In this document: positions 28,310 through 37,071 of the stretch, piece by piece
How positions within the stretch are numbered: position 1 is the stretch's first letter
How the letters are laid out: every line of letters begins with the position of its first letter
Assembly (NCBI RefSeq): GCF_009711975.1
Contig: NZ_VIKW01000009.1
Location: forward strand, 101,566-165,565
Reading direction: 5' to 3'
Source of the DNA: Anabaena sp. UHCC 0204
Lineage (GTDB): Bacteria > Cyanobacteriota > Cyanobacteriia > Cyanobacteriales > Nostocaceae
Length of the DNA stretch: 64,000 bases
Translations under genes and position numbers: made by a program
Notes under the pieces: model-generated
Told to the model about the DNA's origin: nothing
Seen by the model: the letters and a program-made list of their open reading frames with translations, nothing else
Databases searched by the model: none

Positions 28310-28432
28310 AGGACTTACACAACTGGCACATTGGTAGGGTGCGTCAGATATCAATAATCTGTTTATTTGCAGGATTTATGCCACCTGATGCACCCTACAA
28401 CAGATTTTTGGTGTGACACTTGCGTAAGTCCT
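28310..28432. mobile_element. Small MITE-like element with AGGACTTAC inverted ends
   Basis: The first and last 21 bases are imperfect inverted copies (18 of 21 match), both beginning AGGACTTAC. Inside is a second pairable couple, GTAGGGTGCGTCAG and TGATGCACCCTAC, so the whole 123 bases could fold on itself. It has no coding capacity and interrupts the transposase fossil. Elements with the same ends occur at 59,552 and as a single end near 42,832. No clear target-site duplication. Confidence 0.65.
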
Positions 28433-28663
28433 AAGCGGCTGATGGTAAACTCAATGGTATTGAATCTGAAATCAAGTGAATCAGGCAGGAAGAGTTAAGT
28501 GCCAATCAAATCCAAGATGATCGGCTCGATAAATTAGAGGTGAGAGCAAAGTAATCAATTGGGGATTCAGTATAATTGAACCAATATTTGTTTTTTTCTC
28601 TTAGCACTTCGGAATTGCAACAATACTTCTCACAAATTAGATAGGATCAATATATATACAGCT
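28433..28663. other. Spacer with possible gene remnant
   Basis: Reading 28,437-28,554 gives ADGKLNGIESEIK, an in-frame TGA, then IRQEELSANQIQDDRLDKLE and a stop. The heptad-like charged pattern suggests the decayed tail of a coiled-coil protein, but no family is recognised. The rest is AT-rich and should hold the promoter of the following gene. Confidence 0.35.
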
Positions 28664-29140
28664 ATGGTTCAGTACAGTCTTGCTCAAAGTCCCGAAATTA
28701 TTATCAATGTTCCTGGGAAAGATTCCGCTAAAGCTCGTGATAAAGCAATGGATCAGCTAATGGAACTGATGGATGCGGGAGAATTACCAACAGAACTAGA
28801 AGAAGGATTTAGTCCCCAACAGTTAATTGAAATCAAAGAACCAATTACAGATACTCATAGTCGTGAAGATGAGATTACACAAGCGGTTCAAGTTCTGAGT
28901 AATTTAGCTTCTCTGAAGTTAAAGGTGCAAGAATCACGCACCGAAGCCTTAGAAATTCGGAAAGCCATTGACATACTATTTTCCGATAAATCAGTAACTG
29001 AGGAAGAGATTACTTATCTCAAAGAAGGTTTTAAGGTTCTCAAAAACTTTGCCCAAGCGAATCTGCGTTACCAGGAAGCAAGATCCAAAGCAGAACAAGC
29101 TAGACAAGTTTTAGATCAGGCTCTTAAATCACCAGAGTAA
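28664..29140 (+). CDS. Conserved hypothetical coiled-coil protein
   Basis: A 158-residue soluble, acidic protein. The N-terminal third is an alpha/beta-like segment (SPEIIINVPGKDSAKARDKAMDQ in shorter view: IIINVPGKDSAKARDKAM), followed by a loop with repeated acidic residues and then two long helices (about 72-100 and 118-157) rich in E, K, R, A, L, with heptad spacing. I do not recognise a named family. No signal peptide or membrane helix. A heptamer array follows at once, and rpsO starts 157 bases downstream; cotranscription is possible but not evident. Confidence 0.7.
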   Translation: MVQYSLAQSPEIIINVPGKDSAKARDKAMDQLMELMDAGELPTELEEGFSPQQLIEIKEPITDTHSREDEITQAVQVLSNLASLKLKVQESRTEALEIRKAIDILFSDKSVTEEEITYLKEGFKVLKNFAQANLRYQEARSKAEQARQVLDQALKSPE

Positions 29141-29187
29141 GGGGTGATTGGTGATTGGTGATTGGTGATTGGTGATTGGTGATTGGT
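29141..29187. repeat. GGTGATT heptamer array
   Basis: About six perfect tandem copies of GGTGATT begin right after the stop codon of the coiled-coil gene. Same heptamer as in 5324-5351 and near 22,826. STRR-like. Confidence 0.9.
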
Positions 29188-29297
29188 CATTTTCCCCTCT
29201 GCCCCTACCACTTCTGACAACTGATCAAGAATTTGCCGGCTGTGATATCATGATAGATTGCTAGGTACATTTAGAAACAATAAAAATTTAATCAATC

Positions 29298-29567
29298 ATG
29301 GCTCTGACGCAACAGCGCAAACAAGAACTAATTTCTGGCTTCCAAGTTCATGAAACCGACACTGGTTCGGCCGATGTTCAAGTAGCAATGCTAACTGACC
29401 GCATTAACCGACTCAGTCAACATTTGCAAGCTAATAAAAAAGACCATTCCTCCCGAAGAGGGTTATTGAAGATGATTGGCCAAAGAAAGCGTCTTCTCGC
29501 CTATATCCAAGCAGATAGTCGGGAAAAATATCTAGCTTTAATTGGTCGTCTCGGTATTCGCGGTTAG
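29298..29567 (+). CDS. rpsO: 30S ribosomal protein S15
   Basis: An 89-residue protein with the complete S15 pattern: [19 protein letters not shown], then [18 protein letters not shown] and a basic tail ending GRLGIRG. S15 binds 16S rRNA early and organises the central domain of the small subunit. The next gene, a PAM68 homologue, starts 12 bases after the stop codon, so the two form an operon linking ribosome and photosystem assembly genes, a common arrangement in cyanobacteria. Confidence 0.98.
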   Translation: MALTQQRKQELISGFQVHETDTGSADVQVAMLTDRINRLSQHLQANKKDHSSRRGLLKMIGQRKRLLAYIQADSREKYLALIGRLGIRG

Positions 29568-29579
29568 GAACTAATTCTT

Positions 29580-30050
29580 ATGGCTGCTGAAGAATCAGAA
29601 CGTACTCCCTTACCTTTTGAGCCAAATAAAAAGCGCCAAAAACCTGCTAAGGCTATTAGTCAGCCCGTTATCAAAACCAAAGAACCTGACAAAAAACCGC
29701 AACAGCAACGTCGTTATTCTAAACAAGAAATGGCGATTCCTGAAGTAGTTAGCCAGCGGATGATTCGCCGAGTGGCTGGTTTTTGCGGTATCCCCACAGC
29801 TTTAGGTATTACTAGTTTGGTAGTCAGCTATCTATTAGTCACCTTTGCTGAAATCCAACTTGCTCCTATCGCCGTTTTATTGGTGAATATGGGATTGTTT
29901 GGTTTAGGAGTTATCGGAATCACCTATGGTGTTCTTTCTGCTTCTTGGGATGAAGATAGACCAGGAAGTATTCTAGGTTTGGGTGAATTTAGCACCAATT
30001 GGGGCAGAATGGCCGAAGTTTGGCGTGATACCCGGAAAAAGAACGTCTAA
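29580..30050 (+). CDS. PAM68-family photosystem II assembly protein (DUF3464)
   Basis: A 156-residue thylakoid membrane protein. A basic, Pro/Gln-rich N-terminal tail (about 1-55) is followed by two membrane helices, at about 73-97 and 104-124, and a C-terminal soluble segment SASWDEDRPGSILGLGEF and NWGRMAEVWRD. In plants and Synechocystis PAM68 binds early photosystem II intermediates (D1, CP47) and may also touch ribosomes. Its position in an operon with rpsO agrees with a link between translation and assembly. Confidence 0.93.
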   Translation: MAAEESERTPLPFEPNKKRQKPAKAISQPVIKTKEPDKKPQQQRRYSKQEMAIPEVVSQRMIRRVAGFCGIPTALGITSLVVSYLLVTFAEIQLAPIAVLLVNMGLFGLGVIGITYGVLSASWDEDRPGSILGLGEFSTNWGRMAEVWRDTRKKNV

Positions 30051-30297
30051 CAACTAGCGTCCAGGTAATAACTGTATATGGGGTAAATTGGAAAATGAGT
30101 GTTGAAGTTGAATTTTGATCACTTCAGCTTGAAGTTTAAAAGACTGTATTTTTCTGGTTTATACCCAATATTCAGCAAAAAATACCTGGCGCTATATTTT
30201 TATTCATAAGTTTAATCCCTAAGATTTTTGATTCATTGAAATTGTTCAACAATCAGCAAAGTTTATCCCTTGGACTAATAACTTGGTAACTTGGATA

Positions 30298-30672
30298 CTA
30301 ATTCAGAAATACTTTAATGTTTATATGAAAACGTTCTGCTAATTGTTGAAGTTGATTGAGAGTTAATGCTTTTTCTTTGTTTAAAATAGCTTTTATCGTT
30401 TCGGATGAACCAATTTCAGGTAAATCTGATAAAGTCAGTTTGTGTTCTTCCATTAAATAAGCTAATACATCACTTCCATGACAATTAGGAAGAGGATAAT
30501 GTTCTGTTTCGTAAGCCTCAATTATCGTTCCTAATGTATCTAACAAATGATAAAGAGGATGTTCTTCATTAGTACCAATTTCATCAATTAAATCATTTAA
30601 TTTTGTAATTGCTTGTTCATATTTTTCTTCATGCAGAATATCTTTAAACACTATTTGCGTTTTTTGATCCAT
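30298..30672 (-). CDS. HigA-like helix-turn-helix protein without a toxin gene
   Basis: About 124 residues from Met at 30,670-30,672. The N-terminal helical part ends in AYETEHYPLP and the C-terminal part has a helix-turn-helix, KLTLSDLPEIGSSETIKAIL then KEKALTLNQLQQLAERF, the layout of HigA-family antitoxins. No HigB-like toxin is adjacent. Its start lies inside the last 22 bases of the preceding membrane-protein gene on the same strand, so translation is coupled to the CHAT operon. It may repress that operon or be a leftover antitoxin. The frame also opens 9 codons upstream (30,699). Confidence 0.78.
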   Translation of the reverse strand: MDQKTQIVFKDILHEEKYEQAITKLNDLIDEIGTNEEHPLYHLLDTLGTIIEAYETEHYPLPNCHGSDVLAYLMEEHKLTLSDLPEIGSSETIKAILNKEKALTLNQLQQLAERFHINIKVFLN

Positions 30673-32027
30673 ACACCCAACATAGCTAGAAAGGTACATA
30701 CTATGGTAGCAATTATGCTTAAAATTAATGAAGCTGAAAAGTAATTTTTTGGTAATAAAGGTAGGTTAATTTTATCAATGTGCTGAACTACTACACCAGA
30801 AACTATTGCACCACCACCAAAACCTATTCCTAATACTTGGACTGTTGTTTCTAAGGATCTATCTCTTTCTGTTTGTTTTGTTTCTACAATACCACGAATT
30901 ATATCAATAAATTGCCCAAATAATTCTTGACCTGGTGTGAGATAATTAATATAAGTTTGTATCTGTTCTTGCCATTTTTGGCATTCTTTATCTAGGAAGT
31001 CTTGCCAAAATTTGGGACTTGTTTGATTATTTATGGCTGTAATTTTATTTAAGCAAATTCGGTAATTTTTAATATTTGTCTGAATAGATGTATTATGAAA
31101 TTGTAAATCTTGTAAACATAGGGTATAATCAAAGCTTTTTTGCGGAATTTCTGATAAGAGTTTCTTTAGATCAGATATCTGTGTTTTAGGGTTAGATATC
31201 AAATCTTGAAATTCTTTAATTTTATTCTCTAAATCACTATAAACTGTTCTTGCCTTTTGGTAACTTTGACTTGCTTGGTAATTAACAAAGAGGATTTTAT
31301 GATAACAGCATAATAAATCTCGTAACCAGTCGTAAGCATTTCCAATAAGTTGGACAGTATTAGCTTGTTGATTATTTAAAGATATGAAAATCTGACATTG
31401 TTTAACAGGATTATTCGGTTCATTTGGATCATTTGCTTGGTAGATAAATAACTGACTAGCAAATAATTCTCCTGAGACAGTAAAAGCAGGATTTAAGTTT
31501 GTACCAGCAACTAAAGCATTAGCGATTTTTTCAGCTAATAAATTACAGTCTTCATTTGCGTCAACTTCTCCATAAATCCATAAAGTTTGTCCTAAAGATG
31601 CTTGAATTTGGGAAGGTAAAAAACAACTAGGTTTAAAACGTTGGATTTGCGGGATATTAATATCAATATTTGCTGATTCTGGCAGCAGTGTTAAATCAAC
31701 TGCGTAGGTATCATTAACTAAAAATGGTTGTAAATTGCCATTAATTTTAAATCCGTCTGTAGTTGAGAAACTTCCTAAATCTAATTTTCCATTATCGGTT
31801 AACCATTCTGTTGTTCTTCCAACTTCTTGTTGAGGTTTATAGTTACCATTTTCATAACAGATCAATTTTGATTTTAAATCTTTTAAATCGGTAGAAGGAA
31901 ATGCAGATACACCTAACTTAGAGAGATTATCCCACAAAAGATGGGCATTTTCTAAAACTTGATCAGGTGTATGTGCGAGAGTATGTCGCAAATGGAAAGC
32001 ATCGAGAGTAAGACTAAAATTCTTCAT
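30651..32027 (-). CDS. Two-helix membrane protein of the CHAT-TPR operon, unknown function (CATRA-like)
   Basis: A 458-residue protein. Residues 1-230 look like a mixed alpha/beta domain (for example FLVNDTYAVDLTLLPES and ASLGQTLWIYGEVD); 235-390 are mainly long helices with coiled-coil character; two membrane helices follow at about 393-416 (VLGIGFGGGAIVSGVVV) and 431-453 (ASLILSIIATIVCTFLAMLG), ending in KKRK. The start ATG overlaps the stop codon of the small protein gene by 4 bases. I do not recognise it by direct similarity; its place after a TPR-CHAT protease and a small protein matches the CATRA conflict systems described from comparative genomics, where a protein of this kind is thought to be sensor or effector. 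That link is inference. Confidence 0.7.
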   Translation of the reverse strand: MKNFSLTLDAFHLRHTLAHTPDQVLENAHLLWDNLSKLGVSAFPSTDLKDLKSKLICYENGNYKPQQEVGRTTEWLTDNGKLDLGSFSTTDGFKINGNLQPFLVNDTYAVDLTLLPESANIDINIPQIQRFKPSCFLPSQIQASLGQTLWIYGEVDANEDCNLLAEKIANALVAGTNLNPAFTVSGELFASQLFIYQANDPNEPNNPVKQCQIFISLNNQQANTVQLIGNAYDWLRDLLCCYHKILFVNYQASQSYQKARTVYSDLENKIKEFQDLISNPKTQISDLKKLLSEIPQKSFDYTLCLQDLQFHNTSIQTNIKNYRICLNKITAINNQTSPKFWQDFLDKECQKWQEQIQTYINYLTPGQELFGQFIDIIRGIVETKQTERDRSLETTVQVLGIGFGGGAIVSGVVVQHIDKINLPLLPKNYFSASLILSIIATIVCTFLAMLGVWIKKRK

Positions 32028-32398
32028 GGTTTTGGTTGGGATTTTTTATCATCAGATAAAGGTGAATTTAATTTTATAGCATTTTGAATCAGTTCCTTAG
32101 AAGATTCACTAGGTTGATTTGCTGGAGTGGGAGATGTAGCACCACCTGGACCCAATGTATTATCGGACTTGGTTAAATAAGAATGAATTTCTTGCCTTTT
32201 TTTCTCAAATGCTTGTTTAATTTGAGAACGTGATTCTAAGTTTAACCAATTTCTAATTTTCCCAGATATTTCTTCTGAATTTTCTGGTAAATTACTGGCT
32301 AATTTATCTAAATTATCCCAGTCTTCCCTAGAAAATAAACTAGACTCAGATTCGATTAATTTAACAAAAGCTTGGATTGTTCTTTGATAAGCAGACAT
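32024..32398 (-). CDS. Small protein between CHAT protease and membrane protein
   Basis: A 124-residue soluble protein. Residues 1-75 are predicted helical (YQRTIQAFVKLIESESSLFS, then DWDNLDKLASNLPENSEEIS); the remainder is a flexible Gly/Pro/Ser/Lys-rich tail (GPGGATSPTPANQPSESS). The gene starts 3 bases after the protease stop codon and overlaps the next gene by 4 bases, so it must be part of the unit. It may be an adaptor between protease and membrane protein, or the protease substrate, its flexible tail being an obvious cleavage region. It could match the small CATRA-associated proteins (CATASP); not provable here. Confidence 0.72.
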   Translation of the reverse strand: MSAYQRTIQAFVKLIESESSLFSREDWDNLDKLASNLPENSEEISGKIRNWLNLESRSQIKQAFEKKRQEIHSYLTKSDNTLGPGGATSPTPANQPSESSKELIQNAIKLNSPLSDDKKSQPKP

Positions 32399-32401
32399 TG
32401 T

Positions 32402-35191
32402 TTAAACTCCTTTACCAATTGCACAAAAAGCTGACCAATAAAAAGGTGATGCAAATATTTTAATATTACTGCCTTGTTTTTGTTCCTCTATTGAAAAATA
32501 ATCATTTAATTCATCTTGCCAATCTTCATCCAGATTTGATTGTGGTAGCCATTTTCTAAACCCTAAAATATTTGTATCTCTTAACCATCTTTGGGAATTT
32601 TGCAAAGCTAAGACTATATTACTTTGATGTTTTAATTCCTCATAAAATTTCACCATTAATAAAGCTGTAGCCACCGCACTAACAGTCCATAAACTACCAA
32701 CCACATTGGTACTACCAGCTAACAGAAAACCATTAGGTAAACCAATATATTCATCACTAATATTTGTACCATCTATCATGCCAGTTTCGCAAGCAGCCAG
32801 AGTAACTAAACGACAGTTTTCTAATTTAATATGAGTGATAATATCCGCTAAAGTGAGAACTTCATCAGCTAATTGTAAACCCGAATCTAGGGGATAATTA
32901 GAATTGAAAGAACCATGACAGAAGAAAAAGAGATTATGCGCTGTTTTCAGGTTTTCAGGATTTTGAATAATTGCTGATTCTTTAGCTTTGTCTTTTTTCA
33001 AAACATAACTGTGATTAAATTGTTGTTTAATTGCTGCAACTGCGCCTAAATCTTTTTCATATAAATCCTCTGTGGGTGTTTGGATAGCAAATAAAGATTG
33101 AAAATCATCACGTTGACGCTGTTGGATTTGTTGTAATATTTGCAGACTGGGAACATAACCCACACCTTGAGGAAATAAATCCATTAAATAGGAATTTTGC
33201 ACAGGTAAAGCATGGAGAGGAAACAGGTGTAAGAAACGATGGGGAATTAAAATCAGTTTTTCACATTCTTGTGGAACTACATTTAATATTTCTTCAAGAT
33301 GTAATATTTTGGCTAGGTTCTGTAAATTTTGCTCTAACTCATTTTCCCATATTTCTTTGTTTTGCTTATAATCATTTACATATTTATTATCCCAATCAAG
33401 TAGAGCCTCAAAATCTGCTGATGAAGATTGCCAAATTCTGATTTCTTTACCTCCTGGTTGAATCACAAAAGCAAAAATTTTATTAATGGCAATATACCAT
33501 TCAATAATTGTCGTCTCCTGATCAACTATTTTCTCTAATGATGTAAATGTAAATTTAAAACTAGAACCCATCGGTAAATATTCATCTTGCAATTTTTGGC
33601 GTTTTTGTCGTAATTTCTGGAGATGTCGCGCTAAAGATGTGGCATTTTCAGCTTTACCTGTTTGCAGTAAATTTTGCAGTAAATTCTGTCCACTCGCTAT
33701 TTCATCTCGCAGTTGTTCTAGTTGGATGACGACATTTGAAGGAAAAATAGTTTTTAAGTCCCGGTTGAAAATTTGTTCTACTAAATTGCGGGTTTTACTG
33801 CGTTCAATATAGGTGATAGCTTCCGTTTCTTTACCCAATGCTAAACAAACTTCCACCATAAGTCTAAAAAGTTGATTCCATTTCTCTGCTTGTTTGCGTT
33901 TACTTTCTTCTCCAGAAATAATTTCTCCGCGCAAATCTTCAACTGTGGCAATGGCATCAGCAAGAGTAGAGTAAGCTAAATCAAACTGTTGTGATTCTTG
34001 ATAAGCAATACCCAAATTTTCTAACGTTTCGGCATTATCTAAAGGAAAATCGGTGCGGGTTCTCACTTCTAAAGCTTGAGTATAAGCAGCGTTCGCCATT
34101 TCCCGATTCTCGGTTTTATCTCCCCTGATTCTGTCAGAGTAGGCATTCCCCAGATTATTTTGCGTCATTGCCCAATCTACAGGAAAATTGGTGCGGGTAT
34201 AAACTTCTAAAGCCGCAGTATAAGCAGCGATCGCCATTTCCAGATTCTCGGCTTTATCTCCCCTGATTCTGTTAGAGTAGGCATTCCCAAAATTATTTTG
34301 CGTGGTTGCCCAATTTACAGGCAAATCGGTGCGGGTTCTGACTTCTAAAGCTTGAGTATAAGCAGCGATCGCATTTTCCAGATTCTCGGCTTCATCTCCC
34401 CTGATTCTGTCATTGTATGCAAGCCCTAGATTATTTTGCGTCATTGCCCAATCTACAGGAAAATCATGGTGGGTATAAACTTCTAAAGCCGCAGTATAAG
34501 CAGCGATCGCATTTTCCAGATTCTCGGCTTTATCTCCCCTGATTCTGTTCCAGTAGGCAACAGCTAGATTATTGTGTAAAGCAGCCCAATTTTTTGAGGA
34601 AGTTTGACGGGTAAAAACTGTTAAAGCTATTTCATAACCAGTGATAGCAATTTCCATATTATTGGCTTTGTTGTTTAAAGGAAATTGTTGAATTAGATTA
34701 CTAAATATCGAAATATTTGTAGCAATATATTCTGCTGTATCCCGTTCTTCTTCCTCTAGTCTTTTTGTTGCCCAATGCTGTAATACTTGAGCAAAGGTTA
34801 GATTGAGTTTATCTGTGTTGGCTTTGAGTAAGGGGTAAACTTCCTGGGGATTACCTTGACTGTTTGCGGTGGTTTGTAATACTTTTAATAAAAATGGTAA
34901 ATAAGTTTCTATATCTGCTTCACTAATCTGGGTTTCTGTTTCTGGAGTATTTTCCTCTAGGGGTATATTTAAGGCTTGACTCAGTTGAGATGCTAGAAAC
35001 ATCAACTTATTAGCACGATTTTCTTGTCCTTCCTGGGTAGACATTGCTGCTACCCCTACCTCCAGCAACTGTAAAAAGTCAGCATCGAGTAATTCGGTAT
35101 TAGCTTGTAATATTGGCAATTCTTCCCCATTTGCACAACTAAGCAGTTGTTGAATTAGCTGTTGATATGCCTGTAGACGCTGTTCATCCAT
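32402..35191 (-). CDS. TPR-CHAT caspase-like protease
   Basis: A 929-residue cytoplasmic protein. Residues 1-175 are helical and not assigned; 176-425 are TPR-like repeats, four of them (202-385) nearly identical with a 46-residue period and the motif NRIRGDKAENLENAIAAYT; 425-540 are helical linkers; 545-929 are a CHAT domain, a clan CD cysteine protease related to caspases and separase. The catalytic pair is intact: H759 in FFFCHGSF and C801 in LAACETGM. The motif SLWTVSAVATALLM follows as usual. TPR-CHAT proteins (for example the Craspase subunit Csx29) cut partner proteins after an activating signal. First gene of a 3-4 gene operon with a small protein and a membrane protein. Confidence 0.92.
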   Translation of the reverse strand: MDEQRLQAYQQLIQQLLSCANGEELPILQANTELLDADFLQLLEVGVAAMSTQEGQENRANKLMFLASQLSQALNIPLEENTPETETQISEADIETYLPFLLKVLQTTANSQGNPQEVYPLLKANTDKLNLTFAQVLQHWATKRLEEEERDTAEYIATNISIFSNLIQQFPLNNKANNMEIAITGYEIALTVFTRQTSSKNWAALHNNLAVAYWNRIRGDKAENLENAIAAYTAALEVYTHHDFPVDWAMTQNNLGLAYNDRIRGDEAENLENAIAAYTQALEVRTRTDLPVNWATTQNNFGNAYSNRIRGDKAENLEMAIAAYTAALEVYTRTNFPVDWAMTQNNLGNAYSDRIRGDKTENREMANAAYTQALEVRTRTDFPLDNAETLENLGIAYQESQQFDLAYSTLADAIATVEDLRGEIISGEESKRKQAEKWNQLFRLMVEVCLALGKETEAITYIERSKTRNLVEQIFNRDLKTIFPSNVVIQLEQLRDEIASGQNLLQNLLQTGKAENATSLARHLQKLRQKRQKLQDEYLPMGSSFKFTFTSLEKIVDQETTIIEWYIAINKIFAFVIQPGGKEIRIWQSSSADFEALLDWDNKYVNDYKQNKEIWENELEQNLQNLAKILHLEEILNVVPQECEKLILIPHRFLHLFPLHALPVQNSYLMDLFPQGVGYVPSLQILQQIQQRQRDDFQSLFAIQTPTEDLYEKDLGAVAAIKQQFNHSYVLKKDKAKESAIIQNPENLKTAHNLFFFCHGSFNSNYPLDSGLQLADEVLTLADIITHIKLENCRLVTLAACETGMIDGTNISDEYIGLPNGFLLAGSTNVVGSLWTVSAVATALLMVKFYEELKHQSNIVLALQNSQRWLRDTNILGFRKWLPQSNLDEDWQDELNDYFSIEEQKQGSNIKIFASPFYWSAFCAIGKGV
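34034..34588. repeat. Four 138-bp direct repeats inside the CHAT gene
   Basis: Four tandem 138-base units encode TPR-like repeats 202-247, 248-293, 294-339 and 340-385 of the protease. Units resemble each other closely at the DNA level (for example repeated TATCTCCCCTGATTCTGT in each), which implies recent duplication and makes copy-number change likely. Confidence 0.85.
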
Positions 35192-35261
35192 AAATTAGGG
35201 CTGGGTTAGGGTAGCATTTAGATGATGCTTCAATAGTATTTTCCCATATTTCGGACAATAT

Positions 35262-35333
35262 TATCCTGAAAATCCTCAAATCCTGGATATCCTGATATGG
35301 CTTGCGCCACGCTATCAGACAATTATTCCCAAA
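35262..35333. repeat. Dispersed TCCTGGATATCCTGATTC repeat, copy 1 (interrupted)
   Basis: Consensus TCCTCAAATCCTGGATATCC followed by TGATTCAGACAATTA. In this copy a GC-rich insertion, ATGGCTTGCGCCACGCT, separates CCTGAT from CAGACAATTA. It overlaps the 3' end of the DUF29 gene. Other copies: 35,981, 37,072 and 45,469. Confidence 0.75.
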
Positions 35334-35772
35334 AATCAACATTTAACATTGCTTCAATATCACAACTAAACGGCCACTTATCAGGAAACTCACACTGTGG
35401 ATAACCATTGCGGACAATTTTCAGAGCATCTGCATAAGCTTCATCAAATACTTGGCTAAAATAAGGCTTGAGACTAGGTGAATTTTTGAGTAACTTTCTG
35501 ATTCCAATTCTTTGTTTAATAATTGATTCTACCCACCCACGATAACAATCAGTCATGTTCACATAATTCCGCTTGAGAATATGTTCTAAAAGTTCTGCTA
35601 ACCGATTTTCAAGTTCACGTTTATCTGAGCGCCCCAAATCCTCTATCTCCTCAATCAGATTATCAAAATCTAGTCCTTCTATATCTCTATTCCGTAACTT
35701 ATGAACAATATCTTCAATCCAGAGTAAATAGTCTTGCTCATACAAAGATACTGCAATTGGTGTCCGTGTCAT
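35323..35772 (-). CDS. DUF29 family protein
   Basis: A 149-residue helical protein with the DUF29 pattern: YEQDYLLWIEDIVHKLRNRD, then LDFDNLIEEIEDLGRSDKRE and LLEHILKRNY. DUF29 proteins are abundant in cyanobacteria, often in several copies in accessory regions; their role is unknown. A second copy is at 62,280-62,756. No partner gene; the stop codon region overlaps a dispersed repeat. Confidence 0.9.
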   Translation of the reverse strand: MTRTPIAVSLYEQDYLLWIEDIVHKLRNRDIEGLDFDNLIEEIEDLGRSDKRELENRLAELLEHILKRNYVNMTDCYRGWVESIIKQRIGIRKLLKNSPSLKPYFSQVFDEAYADALKIVRNGYPQCEFPDKWPFSCDIEAMLNVDFWE

Positions 35773-35980
35773 TGCTGTAAATCCTGTAAATGTCCTAATT
35801 TTATTTTAAGTGAAATCATTTGTAATCTTAGACCAAATTACAATTATTGTTTTACTGTCAACTTCATGTCCAAAAATTAGGACACAAGTTGGTAAAATTT
35901 GTTCTATTATCAATACAACTGAATTTGGTGATTATCAAGAAATTTCTATCATATAGTGTAATTTACTATTTAACAATCAC

Positions 35981-36024
35981 ATCCTGTAAATCCTCAAATC
36001 CTGGATATCCTGATTCAGACGATT
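35981..36024. repeat. Dispersed TCCTGGATATCCTGATTC repeat, copy 2 (uninterrupted)
   Basis: ATCCTGTAAATCCTCAAATC then CTGGATATCCTGATTCAGAC, lying just before the Rpn gene at 36,041. It gives the undisturbed form against which the interrupted copies can be compared. Confidence 0.75.
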
Positions 36025-36040
36025 AAAATCCTCAAAAAAC

Positions 36041-37012
36041 ATGACAGAAACAACAGCTAACTACGATCAAACATGGAAAGAAGCAATAGGAGAATATTTT
36101 GAATTATTCATCCAATTCTTTTATCCCAAAATACACGAAAAAATTGATTGGAGTCAAACACCAATATCCTTAGATAAAGAACTAGAACAAATTACCGCAT
36201 CTAGTCAAACAAAAAAACGTTATGCGGATAAATTGTTTCAAGTTTGGTTATTAAACAATGAAATCATTTGGATTTTGATACACATAGAAGTACAAAGTCA
36301 ATATGATAAAGAATTTACCCAAAGAATGTACATCTATAACTATCGTTCCTTTGATTTATTTCATAAACCAGTGATCAGTTTAGCCATATTAGGAGATGAA
36401 GATAAAAAATGGCGACCAAATAGCTATGAATATGGATTAGGTGATAGTTTAGTAAAAATGCAATTTAGTATTGTAAAGCTATTAGACTATCAATGGTCAG
36501 ACCTAACCACAAATAACAAATTGTTTGCTATAATAGTTATGGCACATCTGAAAACCAAAGCCACAACTAGAGATTTAACCCAAAGAGAACAATGGAAATG
36601 GAACATAGTCAGACCATTATATCAAAAAGGCTTAACTAGATTTGATATTATTAATTTAGTCAAGTTCATTGATAAAATGATGACTTTACCACCACCATTA
36701 CAAACAGAGTTCAACGATAAACTAGAACAACATGAAAAGGAGTTGAATATGCCTTTCCTAAGCACTATTGAAGAAATGGCAGAAGAAAGAGGTGAAGCAA
36801 AAGGTAAACAATTAGGTGCTAAAGAAAACTGCCAAAACAATATTCTCAAAATTCTCGCAAATAGATTTGATTCTGTTCCAGAATTGATGAGTGATTCCAT
36901 CACAAAAATTGAGGATATGACTATTCTAGAAAATCTCCTGTTATCGAGTATTAGTATTAATTCTTTGGAGGAATTTCAAAAGTTAATTGATGCAGAATTA
37001 CAGGAAAATTAA
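36041..37012 (+). CDS. Rpn-family / PD-(D/E)XK transposase-like nuclease
   Basis: A 323-residue protein. The N-terminal nuclease-like domain begins YDQTWKEAIGEYFELFIQFF and contains KRYADKLFQVWLLNNEIIWI followed by HIEVQSQYDKEF; D of YADKL, and E and Q of IEVQ form the PD-(D/E)XK active-site pattern. The C-terminal part has a charged EERGEAKGKQLGAKEN linker and a DUF4351-like helical tail (NILKILANRFDSVPELM). Different subfamily from the gene at 26,026. It is flanked on both sides by copies of the same dispersed repeat (35,981 and 37,072). Function: recombination-promoting nuclease, by family. Confidence 0.85.
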   Translation: MTETTANYDQTWKEAIGEYFELFIQFFYPKIHEKIDWSQTPISLDKELEQITASSQTKKRYADKLFQVWLLNNEIIWILIHIEVQSQYDKEFTQRMYIYNYRSFDLFHKPVISLAILGDEDKKWRPNSYEYGLGDSLVKMQFSIVKLLDYQWSDLTTNNKLFAIIVMAHLKTKATTRDLTQREQWKWNIVRPLYQKGLTRFDIINLVKFIDKMMTLPPPLQTEFNDKLEQHEKELNMPFLSTIEEMAEERGEAKGKQLGAKENCQNNILKILANRFDSVPELMSDSITKIEDMTILENLLLSSISINSLEEFQKLIDAELQEN

Positions 37013-37071
37013 TGATATTTAATCCCTGATTTCTTCTATCATGAGGAAATCGGGGGGTTCATCAAAATCCT

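Noticed and set aside
30298..30672. Complete HigBA toxin-antitoxin module
   Set aside because: No HigB-like RNase frame within 500 bases on either side.
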